37,214 bases of DNA, from positions 1 to 37,214 of the forward strand of contig DHDT01000019.1 of the NCBI GenBank assembly GCA_002399505.1, read 5' to 3'. Below, in pieces: positions 26,609 through 35,229 of the stretch. Source of the stretch: Caryophanales bacterium UBA4869. Its GTDB lineage: Bacteria > Bacillota_I > Bacilli_A > RFN20 > CAG-288. The position numbers and the translations under genes are program-made. The notes beneath the pieces were generated by a model. That model worked only from the letters and a program-made list of their open reading frames with translations, was not told the DNA's origin and did not search any database. Position 1 is the first letter of the stretch. Each line of letters opens with the position of its first letter.

Positions 26609-27658
26609 ATGCCTTATATAGTAAAATATAGCTTAAAAAGACTGGGATTGCTTTTAGTAACAACTTTCATTATTCTCACAATCACCTTTTTCCTTGTCAA
26701 GATGCTTCCTGATGCTGCCATGCCTTCCACTTCTTCCCAGCTCTTCGCTTACTGTGAAGACCAGGTTACTCTTGGCAACTACATCAGAAGTCTTGAGGAC
26801 GACCCGACTATCGGAGAGTTCATCACGACTGTTGATACTGGAAACGTCACTTACTACTACTATCGTTCTCCCCTTGTCATTCAGTATGGAAACTGGCTGA
26901 CTGGAATCTTCACCAGATGGGATTGGGGTACTTCAACTGCCATTCAGGTCGGCAACTCTGCCATGTATATCATCGGCCAGAAGCTTAAGCCGACTATCCT
27001 TATCAATATCATCACCATCATCATCGCTGTTCCTCTCGGTTTCCTCTTTGGTATCATCGCTGCCTTAAAGAAGAACAAAGCTGCCGATAACGTCATCTCT
27101 ACCTTGGTCATGGTCTTGATTTCTGTTCCTTCCTTTGTCATCATCTCTCTTCTGATGCTGGTCTTATGCTTCAACAATCATCTTCTTCCTTCTCATTGGC
27201 CAGTCAGCAACGATGCCACAGTCGGTGAATACGCCCTAGCTCTTGTAATACCCGTTATCGCCGGCACCTTCTCAACAGTTGCCGTCTTTACCCGTTACAC
27301 CAGAGCTGAACTTTGCGAAGTCATGTCTTCTGAGTTCTTGCTTTTAGCCAGAACCAAAGGTTTGTCGAAGAGACAGTGCATTGTAAGACACGCTCTTAGA
27401 AACTCTTTAGTACCTATTGTTCCGATGATCATCGGACAGTTTATCGGTATTTTGAGCGGTTCGATGATCTTGGAACAGATCTACGGAATCGCCGGTATCG
27501 GACGTCTCTTTGTCGACTGCATCACCTACAAGGATTACAACGTTCTCTTAGTCGATATGGCCGTATTTACGATGATTGGCTTAGCTGCCAACCTTCTTGT
27601 CGACTTAAGTTATGGTATTGTCGATCCTCGTATCAGAATGGGAGCTAAGAACGCATGA
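26609..27658 (+). CDS. oppB: Oligopeptide ABC transporter permease OppB
   Basis: A protein of 349 residues. The N-terminus YSLKRLGLLLVTTFIILTITFFLVK is the typical first helix of DppB/OppB permeases. The EAA loop is in RTKGLSKRQCIVRHALRNSLVP, followed by GxxLSGSMILEQIYGIAGIGRLF and the C-terminal DLSYGIVDPRIRMG. All family hallmarks are present. A periplasm-facing loop of about 60 residues after helix 1 is slightly enlarged. Begins 11 nt after oppA with no recognisable SD, so it depends on upstream translation. The stop TGA overlaps the oppC start (ATGA, 27655-27658), which also shows that TGA is a stop codon here. Confidence 0.93.
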   Translation: MPYIVKYSLKRLGLLLVTTFIILTITFFLVKMLPDAAMPSTSSQLFAYCEDQVTLGNYIRSLEDDPTIGEFITTVDTGNVTYYYYRSPLVIQYGNWLTGIFTRWDWGTSTAIQVGNSAMYIIGQKLKPTILINIITIIIAVPLGFLFGIIAALKKNKAADNVISTLVMVLISVPSFVIISLLMLVLCFNNHLLPSHWPVSNDATVGEYALALVIPVIAGTFSTVAVFTRYTRAELCEVMSSEFLLLARTKGLSKRQCIVRHALRNSLVPIVPMIIGQFIGILSGSMILEQIYGIAGIGRLFVDCITYKDYNVLLVDMAVFTMIGLAANLLVDLSYGIVDPRIRMGAKNA

Positions 27659-29781
27659 ACGATCAAGATAAAAAGCCCCAGAACAGCGAAGAAGAATTTG
27701 AATTCCGACCTATCGACATCAAATATCAGGCCGGTCAGGAAGGAAGAGGCGAAGACGATGAGCCTATTTCCAATGATGAATTCAAGTTTGTTCAGGAAGA
27801 CAAGAGTCTTCACGATACTAAGTTCACCACTAAGCCGACTACTTTTTTCAAAGATGCTATGCATCGTTTTTCCAAGAACCACTCCTCCGTTGTCGGAGGC
27901 GTGATTTTAGGAGTTCTTTTCCTTTTGGCTATCATTCTTCCTATTGATGGCGTTGTTCCTTATGATTTGAAACTTACTCCTAGCGGTGTTGCTGTCTCTT
28001 CTTATGAGCAGCATCTTCCGTCTAAGATCACTAATGCCGGAAGCGGATTCTGGGATGGAACTCAGACTTTCAAGAACCAGCCTTATCCGTATGACGAAAA
28101 CAATAACTACATCGGAACTGATCCTGATGATTCAGCTATTGTCTCAATCACTGACAAGAAATCGGGCTATGCCTCATCCAATATCTCTTTGGCCAATGCC
28201 AAAGGCGGATATATGGTTTTGTCTTCTGAAATAACTGAAGCTGTTCAGACCAGAAGCACCTATGCCTATGCCTATAATTTTGTTCTTTCCAGCGATTATG
28301 ACTTCACTCTTTCTTATTCTTTAGGCTGGAACAAAGATGCTGGCTATGAGATGCCTTCTTACTCTGTTTTCATGAAGTATAACGACGAGTATCATAACAT
28401 CACTGAGAGAACTACTGCTTTAGGCACTATGAGCACTGATCCTTTAGCAGACGGACAGGAAGTCACAGGTTATTCTACTCAGACTGTCAATTTCTCTGAG
28501 TATCTCAGAACTACCTTCCCCTCAACTACAACCTTCAATCAGGTCAACATCGGAATCATCTTCGATACCTCCACTACCTCTAGCACTGCTTTATATGTGA
28601 AAGACTTCGTTTTTTCTGCTGACCACACTGATAAACTCACCAGCCGTGTCAAACGTGATCTGAAATTGAGAAGCTTCGGTGACGCCAAAACTTTTGGTGA
28701 TGACAGTGTATTTGGTGATGCAAATACCTGTGTCGGCCAGACTAAGAACAATTCCGATGCATCCGCAAACCTCAGTTATTGGGCAACTAATACTAAGCCT
28801 TCTTTAGCTGACTTAAAGACTGACACCTGCACTATCTTAAAGGATATGTATCAGCTGACTTATGGCCCTCGCAAGAATATCAATATTCCTAAGAAGACTT
28901 TCGATAACTGGATTTCCAAAGGCTATATCAACTGGGATTACGCTAACCCCACTTTGAATAAGTCAATTATGACTGAGGCGGGCGAAAAGAGCGGAGAAGT
29001 CTATGTTCTCTCTGTTCAGAACGTCAATACCTCATCAGACGCTGATAAGACCAACATGGTCTGCACAGTCCTCACTTATAAATGGTTAGGATATGATACG
29101 ATGCCGATGCATGTCTTTGGCACTGACAACTTAGGCAAGGACATTCTCAAATATACCTTCTCAGGTCTGAGAACTTCTCTGTTATTGGGAATCATCGTCT
29201 CAGCTATCAACATCTTAATCGGTGTCATCTGGGGTTCCATCACCGGATATTTCGGCGGTCTTCTCGATATTTCCATGGAACGTATCGTCGATGTCTTAAG
29301 CGGTATTCCCTGGATTGTCTTAATGACAGTCTTAGCTGTTAAATTCGGTTCTAACTTCTGGGTCTTTGCCCTTGCTCTCTGTCTCACCGGATGGATAGGA
29401 ACCGAATCCATTACGAGATCTCAGTTCTATCGATACCGAGACCGAGAATATGTTCTGGCAGCAAGAACTTTAGGTGCCAAGGCTCCTCGTCTTATCTTCA
29501 AGCACATTCTGCCTAATGCAATTGGTACTATCATCACTTCTTCTGTTTTGATGATTCCGTCCGTCATCTTCTCTGAAGCTACTATCTCTTACTTGAACTT
29601 AGGTCTTCAGGGAGTAGATTCCTTAGGTGTCATTCTTTCCACGAACCAGAAATACTTAGGATCCTATCCTGTGGAGCTTTTGATTCCTTCTATCATCATC
29701 TCATTATTGATGATCTGCTTTAACCTCTTTGGCAACGGCTTAAGAGACGCCTTTAACCCGTCTTTGAAGGGAGATGAATAA
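27655..29781 (+). CDS. oppC: Oligopeptide ABC transporter permease OppC with a large extracellular insertion
   Basis: A protein of 708 residues versus about 300-350 for ordinary OppC. It has an acidic N-terminal tail (1-60), helix 1 (about 81-105, VVGGVILGVLFLLAIILPID), then about 400 residues of soluble sequence. The canonical permease resumes at about 485 with HVFGTDNLGKDILKYTFSGL. Helix 2 starts near 506, and the EAA loop REYVLAARTLGAKAPRLIFK and a C-terminal GLRDAFNP motif follow. By topology the insert lies outside the cell. It is Ser/Thr/Tyr-rich and probably beta-sandwich. A short internal repeat (FGDAKTFGDDSVFGDA) stands near its middle. It may help dock the oversized OppA. Confidence 0.92.
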   Translation: MNDQDKKPQNSEEEFEFRPIDIKYQAGQEGRGEDDEPISNDEFKFVQEDKSLHDTKFTTKPTTFFKDAMHRFSKNHSSVVGGVILGVLFLLAIILPIDGVVPYDLKLTPSGVAVSSYEQHLPSKITNAGSGFWDGTQTFKNQPYPYDENNNYIGTDPDDSAIVSITDKKSGYASSNISLANAKGGYMVLSSEITEAVQTRSTYAYAYNFVLSSDYDFTLSYSLGWNKDAGYEMPSYSVFMKYNDEYHNITERTTALGTMSTDPLADGQEVTGYSTQTVNFSEYLRTTFPSTTTFNQVNIGIIFDTSTTSSTALYVKDFVFSADHTDKLTSRVKRDLKLRSFGDAKTFGDDSVFGDANTCVGQTKNNSDASANLSYWATNTKPSLADLKTDTCTILKDMYQLTYGPRKNINIPKKTFDNWISKGYINWDYANPTLNKSIMTEAGEKSGEVYVLSVQNVNTSSDADKTNMVCTVLTYKWLGYDTMPMHVFGTDNLGKDILKYTFSGLRTSLLLGIIVSAINILIGVIWGSITGYFGGLLDISMERIVDVLSGIPWIVLMTVLAVKFGSNFWVFALALCLTGWIGTESITRSQFYRYRDREYVLAARTLGAKAPRLIFKHILPNAIGTIITSSVLMIPSVIFSEATISYLNLGLQGVDSLGVILSTNQKYLGSYPVELLIPSIIISLLMICFNLFGNGLRDAFNPSLKGDE

Positions 29782-29783
29782 AC

Positions 29784-31520
29784 ATGTCTGACAACAATAA
29801 CAAAAAATTAATTCTCTCAGTCAGAGACTTGAAGATTTCCTTCAAGACTGACGAAGGCTTAGTCCACGCCGTTCGCGGAGTCTCTTTTGATTTGTTCAAA
29901 GGCGAGACTTTATGCATCGTCGGAGAATCCGGTTCCGGAAAATCCGTCACTTCCAAGACCATCATGGGTATTCTTCCTGCTTCGGCTGTTATCGAAGAAG
30001 GAGAAATCATCTATCAGGGCGAAGACCTGACTAAGATCGACGAAACTGAATTCCATCGTATCCGCGGTCATAAGATCGGCATGATCTTCCAAGATCCTCT
30101 TTCTTCCCTTAACCCGATCATGAAGGTCGGAAAACAGATCACAGAGGCCATGCTCGTCAATAAGAACCGTTTAGCCAGAATGAAAGATCAGATCATCTCT
30201 CAGGAAGAGGCTAACTACAAGAACAACAAGGTCAGACGTGACTCTAAGATCGAACAGGCTTTTGGAAAAGTTCAGGAATCTGACGGTGAATTTGATTCTA
30301 AGATCAGTATGCTTGACAGAAATCTCAAGGATATCTCCTTTAAGATGTCTACCTGTGCAAAAGGGTCGAAAGAATATGATGAATTAGCTTTAGAATATAA
30401 GAACATGTCTGCTTCCAACAAGAAAACCAAAGTCCAGCTTATCGCTGAAAAGAAACAGGAGCATAAGAAACTCCTCGTTCTTGCCAAAGGTATCAAGAAA
30501 GAAGCCGAACGTGACTATAAGAAGGAACAGCCTTTACTTAAAGCAGCTTTGAAAAAGAAAGAAAAAGAAGCTGTCGTTGAGATCAAAGCCTATCAAGAAG
30601 AAAAAGAAAAAGAATATAAGAACAACATCCTTCTTGTCGACAAAGAGATTGCCGATATCAAAAACAACTACGAGAAAACCATCAGTCAGATGAAAAACGG
30701 TCTTTCTTCTGCTGCTTCCCGCCTTTTAGCCAAGCAGGAACTTGAGAAGAAAGTCCAAGAATACGAAGATAAGCTCAAAGCAGCCGAAGAAAAGAAAATA
30801 GGAATTGCCGATGCTTATCGTCAGTGCTTTAAGATCACTAAGAAAGAAGCCCGTGAAGAAGCTCTCAAGGTTATGGCTGAAGTCGGTATTCCGCAGCCGG
30901 AAATCAGATTCAACCAATATCCTTTTGAATTCTCAGGCGGTATGCGTCAGCGTATTGTCATCGCCATCGCTTTGACTGCCAATCCGGAAGTCCTTATCTG
31001 CGATGAGCCGACTACTGCTCTTGACGTCACCATTCAGGCTCAGATTCTTGAGCTTATCAACAAACTCAAACGTGAACGAAATATGTCCATCATCTTTATC
31101 ACCCACGATTTAGGCGTTGTTGCCAATATGGCTGACAGAGTAGCTGTCATGTATGCCGGCAAGATTGTCGAAGTAGGTACTGCAAACGAGATCTTCTATG
31201 ATCCCCGTCATCCTTATACCTGGGCTTTGCTTTCTTCCATTCCTGATATCGACTCTCATGAAAAACTTGAAGCAATTCCCGGCACTCCTCCTTATCTTCT
31301 CTATCCTCCTAAAGGTGATGCCTTTGCAGCCAGAAACAAATATGCACTGGCGGTGGACTTCAAAGAAGACCCGCCGTTCTTCAAGATCACGGATACCCAT
31401 TATGCTGCCACTTGGCTTTTGGATAAACGTGCTCCTAAGACTGAGAAACCTAAGATAGTCTCTCAGAGAATCAAAGCATCTTTAGAAAGGGCAGGTGTTA
31501 AAAATGAGTCAGAACTCTAA
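29784..31520 (+). CDS. oppD: Oligopeptide ABC transporter ATPase OppD with a long coiled-coil insertion
   Basis: A protein of 578 residues versus about 330-360 usually. Walker A GESGSGKS (Lys53), Q-loop MIFQDPLSSLNP (Gln103), signature FSGGMRQR (Ser384), Walker B LICDEPTTALD (Asp407) and the H-loop in FITHDLGVV are intact. The C-terminus has the oligopeptide-transporter extension HPYTWALLSSIP...GTPPYL. The Q-loop and signature are about 280 residues apart instead of about 60: roughly 220 residues (about 125-345) of Lys/Glu-rich coiled coil are inserted in the helical subdomain. The oppC stop and this start are 2 nt apart, with SD GGGAG inside oppC. The site is consistent with a regulatory or contact arm rather than loss of ATPase function. 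Confidence 0.93.
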   Translation: MSDNNNKKLILSVRDLKISFKTDEGLVHAVRGVSFDLFKGETLCIVGESGSGKSVTSKTIMGILPASAVIEEGEIIYQGEDLTKIDETEFHRIRGHKIGMIFQDPLSSLNPIMKVGKQITEAMLVNKNRLARMKDQIISQEEANYKNNKVRRDSKIEQAFGKVQESDGEFDSKISMLDRNLKDISFKMSTCAKGSKEYDELALEYKNMSASNKKTKVQLIAEKKQEHKKLLVLAKGIKKEAERDYKKEQPLLKAALKKKEKEAVVEIKAYQEEKEKEYKNNILLVDKEIADIKNNYEKTISQMKNGLSSAASRLLAKQELEKKVQEYEDKLKAAEEKKIGIADAYRQCFKITKKEAREEALKVMAEVGIPQPEIRFNQYPFEFSGGMRQRIVIAIALTANPEVLICDEPTTALDVTIQAQILELINKLKRERNMSIIFITHDLGVVANMADRVAVMYAGKIVEVGTANEIFYDPRHPYTWALLSSIPDIDSHEKLEAIPGTPPYLLYPPKGDAFAARNKYALAVDFKEDPPFFKITDTHYAATWLLDKRAPKTEKPKIVSQRIKASLERAGVKNESEL

Positions 31521-32832
31521 AACTAATAACCCTTTGGAAAACATCATCGAAAACAAGCTTGAGACTCAGATGGATACCCATGGTGTCTCCTTCAAGAAGG
31601 ACTTGGCTCTTTCAGACACTATTCTTTCCGTCCGTCATCTGAAGATGTTCTTCCCGATGAGTCAGAGCAAGAAACTGAAGGCCGTCCACGATATCTCCTT
31701 TGATATCAAAAGAGGCGAATGTTTCGGATTAGTCGGTGAATCAGGATGTGGAAAGACCACAACCGGACGTTCTTTAATCCGTCTTTACAGCATCACTTCC
31801 GGCTCGGTCTATTTCAAGGGTTATCGAGTCAATGCCGGCTCCCGCTGGAACGAGAAAGAAATCAAATGGTCGAAGATCAAAGGCCAGAATAAGATCAAAG
31901 AGCTTGAACAGAACGAACATTCTGAAATCAGCGAGATGGATTCCTCCACTCCTGAAAACCGTCAGATGATCGAAGACGTCAAGAACCGCTATGAGAGTCA
32001 GATCAAAGAAGTAAAAGATCATATCAGACAGACTCAGACTGAACAGAGAAATCAGATCAAGAAGATCAAGTATGACAACACTCATGTCGACCGTAAGCTC
32101 ATGAGCAAGATGCAGATGATCTTCCAGGATCCTATCGACTCTCTCGATCCCCGTATGACTGTCGAAGAGATCATCGCCGAAGGTCTTACGATTCAGGGAC
32201 ATACAAATCGTGCTGAAAACCGCAAGAAGATCTACGATGTCTTAGAGGAAGTCGGCCTGAGAGCTGATTATGCTTCCCGTTATCCGAATGAATTCTCCGG
32301 TGGTCAGAGACAACGTATCGGCATTGCCAGAGCCGTTGTCATGAATCCGGAATTCTTAATCTGCGACGAACCTATCTCCGCTCTGGATGTCTCCATCAGA
32401 GCTCAGATCATCAATCTTCTCAACAACCTCAAGGAAGAACACGGATTGACTTTGATGTTCATCGCTCACGACTTATCAGTCGTCAAATATTTCTGTGATC
32501 GTATCGCTGTCATGTATTTCGGCGAGATGGTTGAATTGGCTACTTCCGATGAACTATTCGCCCATCCTCTTCATCCGTACACCAGAGCCCTTCTCTCGGC
32601 TATTCCTAAACCTGACCCTATCAGTGAGAAGAAACGTCAGCGTATCATCTACAATCCGGCCAAAGAACATGACTATTCCAAAGACAAACCGGAATTCCAG
32701 GAAATCCTTCCTGGTCACTTTGTCTTAGCCAATGATGCTGAAATAGTGAAATATCGTCAGATGATCAAGGAAGACGACATCGCTAACGCCAAAAAGGAAG
32801 AAGAACGTCAGAAGAAGGGAATCGAATATTAA
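31504..32832 (+). CDS. oppF: Oligopeptide ABC transporter ATPase OppF with a shorter insertion
   Basis: A protein of 442 residues from the ATG at 31504; a GTG at 31495 would add three. Walker A GESGCGKTT (Lys84), Q-loop MIFQDPIDSLDPRM (Gln208), signature FSGGQRQR (Ser265), Walker B LICDEPISALD (Asp288) and H-loop FIAHDLSVV are intact. The segment between Walker A and Q-loop is about 124 residues instead of about 45-50. About 75 extra residues of charged helix (IKGQNKIKELEQNEHSEI and onward) precede KMQMIFQDP. Overlaps oppD by 17 nt. Last gene of the operon, followed by a strong terminator. Pairs with OppD to energise OppBC. Confidence 0.93.
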   Translation: MSQNSKTNNPLENIIENKLETQMDTHGVSFKKDLALSDTILSVRHLKMFFPMSQSKKLKAVHDISFDIKRGECFGLVGESGCGKTTTGRSLIRLYSITSGSVYFKGYRVNAGSRWNEKEIKWSKIKGQNKIKELEQNEHSEISEMDSSTPENRQMIEDVKNRYESQIKEVKDHIRQTQTEQRNQIKKIKYDNTHVDRKLMSKMQMIFQDPIDSLDPRMTVEEIIAEGLTIQGHTNRAENRKKIYDVLEEVGLRADYASRYPNEFSGGQRQRIGIARAVVMNPEFLICDEPISALDVSIRAQIINLLNNLKEEHGLTLMFIAHDLSVVKYFCDRIAVMYFGEMVELATSDELFAHPLHPYTRALLSAIPKPDPISEKKRQRIIYNPAKEHDYSKDKPEFQEILPGHFVLANDAEIVKYRQMIKEDDIANAKKEEERQKKGIEY

Positions 32833-32837
32833 GCAGA

Positions 32838-32890
32838 AAATACCTTTCCAGGTTTCTCAAAAGAGACAGGAAAGGTATTTATTTTATCCT
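32838..32890 (+). terminator. Rho-independent terminator of the opp operon
   Basis: AAATACCTTTCC (32838-32849) and exact complement GGAAAGGTATTT (32869-32880), followed by ATTTTATCC. The inner TCTC/GAGA extends pairing. Confidence 0.85.
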
Positions 32891-32893
32891 TTC

Positions 32894-32907
32894 TGTTAGC
32901 GCTTACA
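32894..32907. promoter_or_regulatory. cre-like operator upstream of the first paralogous lipoprotein
   Basis: TGTTAGCGCTTACA differs from TGWAARCGYTWNCW only at position 4. It ends 184 bp before the ATG at 33092. Confidence 0.55.
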
Positions 32908-33053
32908 AAGAAATAACTATCTTGTAAATCTTTCTTCTATAGAGCCTAAAAATAAAGAAAATACGTAAGTTTTAAGTCGGATGTCTTTTGTGTTTGAAGT
33001 TTTATCGATATAATTAATTCCGATAATTGAAGTATTGCTAACCGAATGTGGGT

Positions 33054-33083
33054 TATAATCTACTTTACTTATCTAACGAGGGG
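33054..33083 (+). promoter_or_regulatory. -10 element and RBS of the 623-residue lipoprotein gene
   Basis: Consensus TATAAT at 33054-33059 without a well-spaced -35, then SD GAGGGG (33078-33083) 8 nt before the ATG. The absence of a -35 would fit an activator-dependent promoter, which is only an inference. Confidence 0.45.
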
Positions 33084-33091
33084 ATTTTTGA

Positions 33092-34963
33092 ATGAAAAAC
33101 AACAGAATCAAATTAAGTATCTTGTCTTTGGCCTTAGTCTTAGGCGGCATGACTTCCTGCGGCAAAACCGAAACTTCCAGTTCAGTTGATGCCGGGTCTT
33201 CTTCTTCTTCAGTCACCGACAACGGAACCATGGTTCAGATCGTTCTTTCGACTGCCAATAAGGAAATCGAAATCGGCAATGAATTCACCGTCAAAGCCAA
33301 GATCGGCACCACTGCCGATAACAAGACTGCTGATTTCACAGTCGATGATCCTACTATTTTAAAGCTTCCTGATAATTCCAAAGGACAGGGATCAATCAGA
33401 GTCACGGCTTTGAAAATAGGAACAGCAGTCATCAAGGCAACAGCTGTCGCTAATCCTTTCTATACTGATACGATAACTATCAATGTCATTGCCCTTAAGC
33501 CTACTTTGAGAGAAGCTTTCGCTGGTCTTGGCAAACTTAAAAACTATACTGTCTTTGGACACGACTTTGAAAACGATGATATCGCCGATGCTCTCACTAT
33601 CACCAAAATCACTGAAAAAGCACTCACTCAGACTGACAAAGACGGCAGTGCCTTCTTCACCAATGAAAACGGCGCTGTCAAGAAGTTCAGACGTATCGGA
33701 GAAGCCATCTCCAATGATGATGGCGGAAAAGCCGTCTATCTCGATAAGAACGAAAGCGGTAATTTTGTGACTGAAGACGCCGTCTTGGTCAAATCATCCA
33801 AAGGCTTTTTGACTTCCGATAATTTCCTCGGTTTCAGTGAAGGAGCTTATACTCCGAATGATTCAGGATATTTTTTTGGATTCGCCGGAATCAATCCCAC
33901 TTGGGCTACTAATACCAAGAATGCCGACAACACCTATGAGATTACCGGAACTACCCTTGATCAGGATTCCTCCTTTATCGAATGCATGCTCTGGCAGTTA
34001 GTTGACTGCAAGAGCTATCTTTCCTCAATCACTGCCAATAACGGTATCTTTTCTACCGTAGCCTCCAATATCAATACCACCGTCATTGTAAATGGCGTCA
34101 ATGACATTACCATTCAGCTCACTGACAATAACGAGAATGTTTACATCGGTGAAATCACCGATGTCGGAACTACTGCTTTTTCTGATGATGTCAACACTGC
34201 TATTACAAGTATCGTCGGTGCCGCTCCGGCTTTGACTGCTGATATGCAGGCCGGACGTACAGCTATTCTGGCCAACAACTACATTCAGACGAACCTCAAT
34301 TATCCTGATCACACTACTCAGTTAACCTATTATTCTTATGTCACTGAAAAATATGTCTTTAATTATCTCGATAACGAGTTTGTCACCAAGTATAATTCTC
34401 TGACGACTGTCGGACCTCTGACGAAGTCATCAGGCGGATATTACAAAGGCACTGACGGCATCTATAAATTTGAAGTCACTAATCCGACTTCTACTTCTGA
34501 GGCCTCTTTGAAGAGCTATACCAAGGTAGAAGGAACTGATGCTTCTAGCAGTCTGACCAAAGTCGCTTCCTATATGAGTGAGTTAAAGTCTATCTCAACT
34601 GATATGATCTATTCTTTCAGCGATGAGACAGCTTCTAACTGGGACGGAGATTCTAACGCATATCATTCAACTTCCTCTGTTGATGTCTTCTGGGAATTTG
34701 CCAATTACTACGCTATCGAAGATTACAGCGACACTGATAACTATAAGTTCCACTTTGAAAAGGCCCAGAGCGGTATTGCCGTCAAGATGAACAGCGATAA
34801 TACCAAGGCTGAGGAAATCAATTTCTCCGTTGCTTCTTATCCTTTCATCAATGATGACGGAACTGATGGCACCAGCTGGGGTGTCAATCGTTTCAGCATC
34901 GGATCATTTGGTAACGGCAAGAGCACCTTGGCTGAAACTCTGTTATCCGGTAAATTAGCATAA
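33092..34963 (+). CDS. Lipoprotein with Ig-like domain, unknown function (paralogue A)
   Basis: A protein of 623 residues. Lipoprotein signal with lipobox MTSC (about residue 23) and a Ser-rich linker. A Big_2-like Ig domain follows (about 48-135: EIGNEFTVKAKIG, then SIRVTALKIGTAVIKATAVA). The remaining approximately 480 residues match no family I recognise. They contain KPTLREAFAGLGKLKNYTV, SSKGFLTSDNFLGFSEG, WATNTKNADNTYEITG and CMLWQLVD, each of which has a counterpart in the next gene. Membrane-anchored and extracellular by its signal. It could be a ligand-binding or adhesion protein; nothing in the sequence decides. Not part of the opp operon because a terminator and own promoter lie between. 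Confidence 0.78.
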   Translation: MKNNRIKLSILSLALVLGGMTSCGKTETSSSVDAGSSSSSVTDNGTMVQIVLSTANKEIEIGNEFTVKAKIGTTADNKTADFTVDDPTILKLPDNSKGQGSIRVTALKIGTAVIKATAVANPFYTDTITINVIALKPTLREAFAGLGKLKNYTVFGHDFENDDIADALTITKITEKALTQTDKDGSAFFTNENGAVKKFRRIGEAISNDDGGKAVYLDKNESGNFVTEDAVLVKSSKGFLTSDNFLGFSEGAYTPNDSGYFFGFAGINPTWATNTKNADNTYEITGTTLDQDSSFIECMLWQLVDCKSYLSSITANNGIFSTVASNINTTVIVNGVNDITIQLTDNNENVYIGEITDVGTTAFSDDVNTAITSIVGAAPALTADMQAGRTAILANNYIQTNLNYPDHTTQLTYYSYVTEKYVFNYLDNEFVTKYNSLTTVGPLTKSSGGYYKGTDGIYKFEVTNPTSTSEASLKSYTKVEGTDASSSLTKVASYMSELKSISTDMIYSFSDETASNWDGDSNAYHSTSSVDVFWEFANYYAIEDYSDTDNYKFHFEKAQSGIAVKMNSDNTKAEEINFSVASYPFINDDGTDGTSWGVNRFSIGSFGNGKSTLAETLLSGKLA

Positions 34964-35012
34964 AGAACGTTTTTATCTGTTATTTTGACGAAAACAAATC
35001 ACCCAGCTCTGC

Positions 35013-35026
35013 TGTAAGCGTTTACA
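35013..35026. promoter_or_regulatory. cre-like operator upstream of the second paralogous lipoprotein
   Basis: TGTAAGCGTTTACA is identical over all 14 bases to the box upstream of the subtilase and fits the consensus fully. It ends 203 bp before the ATG at 35230. Confidence 0.65.
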
Positions 35027-35128
35027 TCAATATCTGTTTTTGAGATTTAAAGAAGTTTTAATCATAGTTTTTAATAAAAACTATTAGATTTTTGTTATTT
35101 TTCTTTGTTTTTAGCTTATTTTTCAATT

Positions 35129-35187
35129 TTATCTCAAAAGAATCAACTTCTTCAGATAATCAACTTTCTTTTTCTCTTTTGAGATAA
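35129..35187. repeat. 13-bp inverted repeat enclosing a 9-bp direct repeat, over a promoter
   Basis: TTATCTCAAAAGA (35129-35141) and its exact complement TCTTTTGAGATAA (35175-35187) are 33 bp apart. In and at the edge of this interval AATCAACTT occurs twice (35141-35149, 35158-35166; 17-bp period). The right arm contains an extended -10-like TGAGATAAT (35180-35188). It may be an operator or a large mRNA/ssDNA hairpin. Confidence 0.6.
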
Positions 35188-35229
35188 TAGTAAAACGTAT
35201 AAACGTATTGTAAAGGAGATCACAATATA

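Noticed and set aside
27655..27658. Use of TGA as tryptophan (Mycoplasma code)
   Set aside because: TGA acts as the oppB stop overlapping the oppC ATG, and all Trp codons in the main genes are TGG.
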